The translations under genes were made by a program, and so were the position numbers. From Asterionellopsis glacialis (Eukaryota > Bacillariophyta > Plagiogrammaphyceae > Rhaphoneidales > Asterionellopsidaceae), in the NCBI GenBank assembly GCA_014885115.2, contig WKLE02002335.1, positions 1-29,531 on the forward strand: a stretch of DNA of 29,531 nucleotides, in the 5' to 3' direction. Below, one piece after another: positions 28,844-29,531 of this stretch. The stretch's first letter is position 1. Each line of letters starts with the position of its first letter. The notes under the pieces are model-generated. The model saw only the letters and a list, made by a program, of their open reading frames with translations. It did not search any database and had not been told where the DNA came from.

Positions 28844-29531
28844 ATGATGATCGTACGACGGAACTATATTTCTGCGGCTGTAGCTTGTGTTCTGTGTTGT
28901 TCTCTCGTACATCAAACAGTTGCTTTCCAATTAGCATCGCCCCATCGTCTTTCCACATCATCAGTTGAAAACCTTAATAAAAACCGTCACAATGTGATTT
29001 TAAAACGTTCGAACCGTACCTTCGAGAAAAATGCAAATAGTCATTTGCACATGACAGCACTGGATGTATCAGGAGGTGAAAATGAGGAATATTCTTTCAG
29101 CCAACGAATTTCAAAGACTTCCACAAAAATATCAGCCTTTGTGGAAAAGAACTTTTTCCTTTTAGGAATGGTAGTGGCCGTTGCTATGGCTCGAGCGATA
29201 CCATCTGTAAGAAAGTGCATATAGAGGAGACATTCATTTGCAATTCTTTGTACACGGGGAGAGTCATGACGAAACAATCTAACTCTCAATCTCTCACTCT
29301 TTGTTTTCTTGATTAATACAGCTTGGGGTGAATGGTGGTATTTTAAAACCGGAATTGTTCATTGGTAAATTTGGTGTGACACTCATTTTTCTTCTCTCTG
29401 GTATATCGTTAGAACTTTCCGAATTAAAAACAGCTGCAACGAATATCAAGGCCAATGCAGCAATACAAGCCGTCAGCTTTGGTGTATGGCCATTCCTTGT
29501 CGGAGTACCATTGACCAAGTTCTTACGGCTT
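28844..29531 (+). CDS. SLC10A7/SBF-like transporter, plastid-targeted, spliced, 3' truncated by window end
   Basis: Exon 1 is 28844-29206 (121 codons, phase 0) and exon 2 runs from 29322 to the window end (70 codons), giving 191 visible residues. The start encodes a signal peptide (1-27, ending HQTVA) followed by Phe28 and an S/R/N-rich transit-like segment, a plastid presequence. The mature part matches the N-terminus of SLC10A7-type (bile acid:sodium symporter-like, SBF_like) carriers. '[19 protein letters not shown]' at 103-121 is joined across the intron to [12 protein letters not shown], the family's 'P-GVNGG-LKPE' signature. '[16 protein letters not shown]' and a third hydrophobic segment (about 167-184) follow. 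The family is known for roles in calcium and Golgi homeostasis in animals; plastid SBF relatives in plants move organic acids. The substrate here is unknown. The frame read without splicing stops at 29224. Confidence 0.85.
29207..29321 (+). other. Spliceosomal intron (115 bp) in the SLC10A7-like gene
   Basis: The donor is CCATCT/GTAAGAAAG and the acceptor TTGATTAATACAG/CTTGGGG, with a pyrimidine-rich tract (about 29283-29310) before the acceptor. Removal keeps phase 0 and restores the continuous SBF-like signature IPS-LGVNGG; without it the frame ends six codons into the intron. Confidence 0.85.

Noticed and set aside
1..29531. CRISPR array, integron, transposase or retroelement
   Set aside because: No regularly spaced identical repeats and no reverse transcriptase, integrase or transposase motifs in any open frame; the organism is also eukaryotic.

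Overview
The window looks like nuclear DNA from a diatom. Genes are mostly intron-poor with A-rich start contexts. Two proteins carry a plausible diatom plastid presequence, a signal peptide cleaved before an aromatic residue (A/FNSL at 12210, A/FQLA at 28844), and a third (S33 peptidase, 26718) has a W version. Other diatom hallmarks are a protein with a S/P-rich 'PSxxPSxxPS' stalk, and a small protein carrying a 'VSF..IEIR.Y.VTLG...GP.VTLDW.Y' core that I recall from many diatom-only hypothetical proteins. The species cannot be named from sequence alone.

Layout. (1) 610-3429 (+): secreted subtilisin-like protease with two copies of a Cys-rich 'DSYGDGLCC' domain on P/T-rich linkers and a six-cysteine C-terminal tail. 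(2) 4326-7265 (+): multi-pass PrsW-type glutamic intramembrane protease. (3) 7981-8826 (-): secreted Cys-rich repeat protein. (4) 8827-12209: 3.4 kb AT-rich gene desert (hand count 374 of 1140 = 32.8% GC over 10021-11160) with hairpins, a short tandem repeat and, at its right edge, a cluster of three CRE-type TGACGT motifs. (5) 12210-14549 (+): acidic, coiled-coil plastid protein with a second, lumen-type signal. (6) 14550-17952: second 3.4 kb gene desert with old diverged repeats. (7) 17953-18573 (+): small diatom-type protein. (8) 19789-21987 (-): type II membrane glycosyltransferase-like protein. (9) 22811-24394 (+): alpha/beta hydrolase. (10) 24589-26718 (-): S33 prolyl-aminopeptidase-like enzyme, probably plastid-targeted. 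(11) 27273-28331 (-): membrane protein with a PSxxPS stalk. (12) 28844-end (+): spliced, window-truncated SLC10A7/SBF-like transporter with a plastid presequence.

The genes do not form an operon or an obvious pathway. Themes are secreted/cell-surface proteins (subtilase, Cys-rich protein, PSxxPS protein, Golgi-type glycosyltransferase) and plastid proteins (12210, S33 peptidase, SLC10A7-like carrier). Genes 19789/22811 and 27273/28844 are divergent pairs; 4326/7981, 17953/19789 and 22811/24589 are convergent. I found no rRNA, tRNA, CRISPR array, transposase or reverse transcriptase. The best leads are the CRE cluster before the plastid gene, the fused cystine-knot-like tail of the subtilase, the plastid SLC10A7-like and S33 proteins, and an intergenic heptamer (TACAGTA/TACTGTA) that recurs far more often than I would expect.
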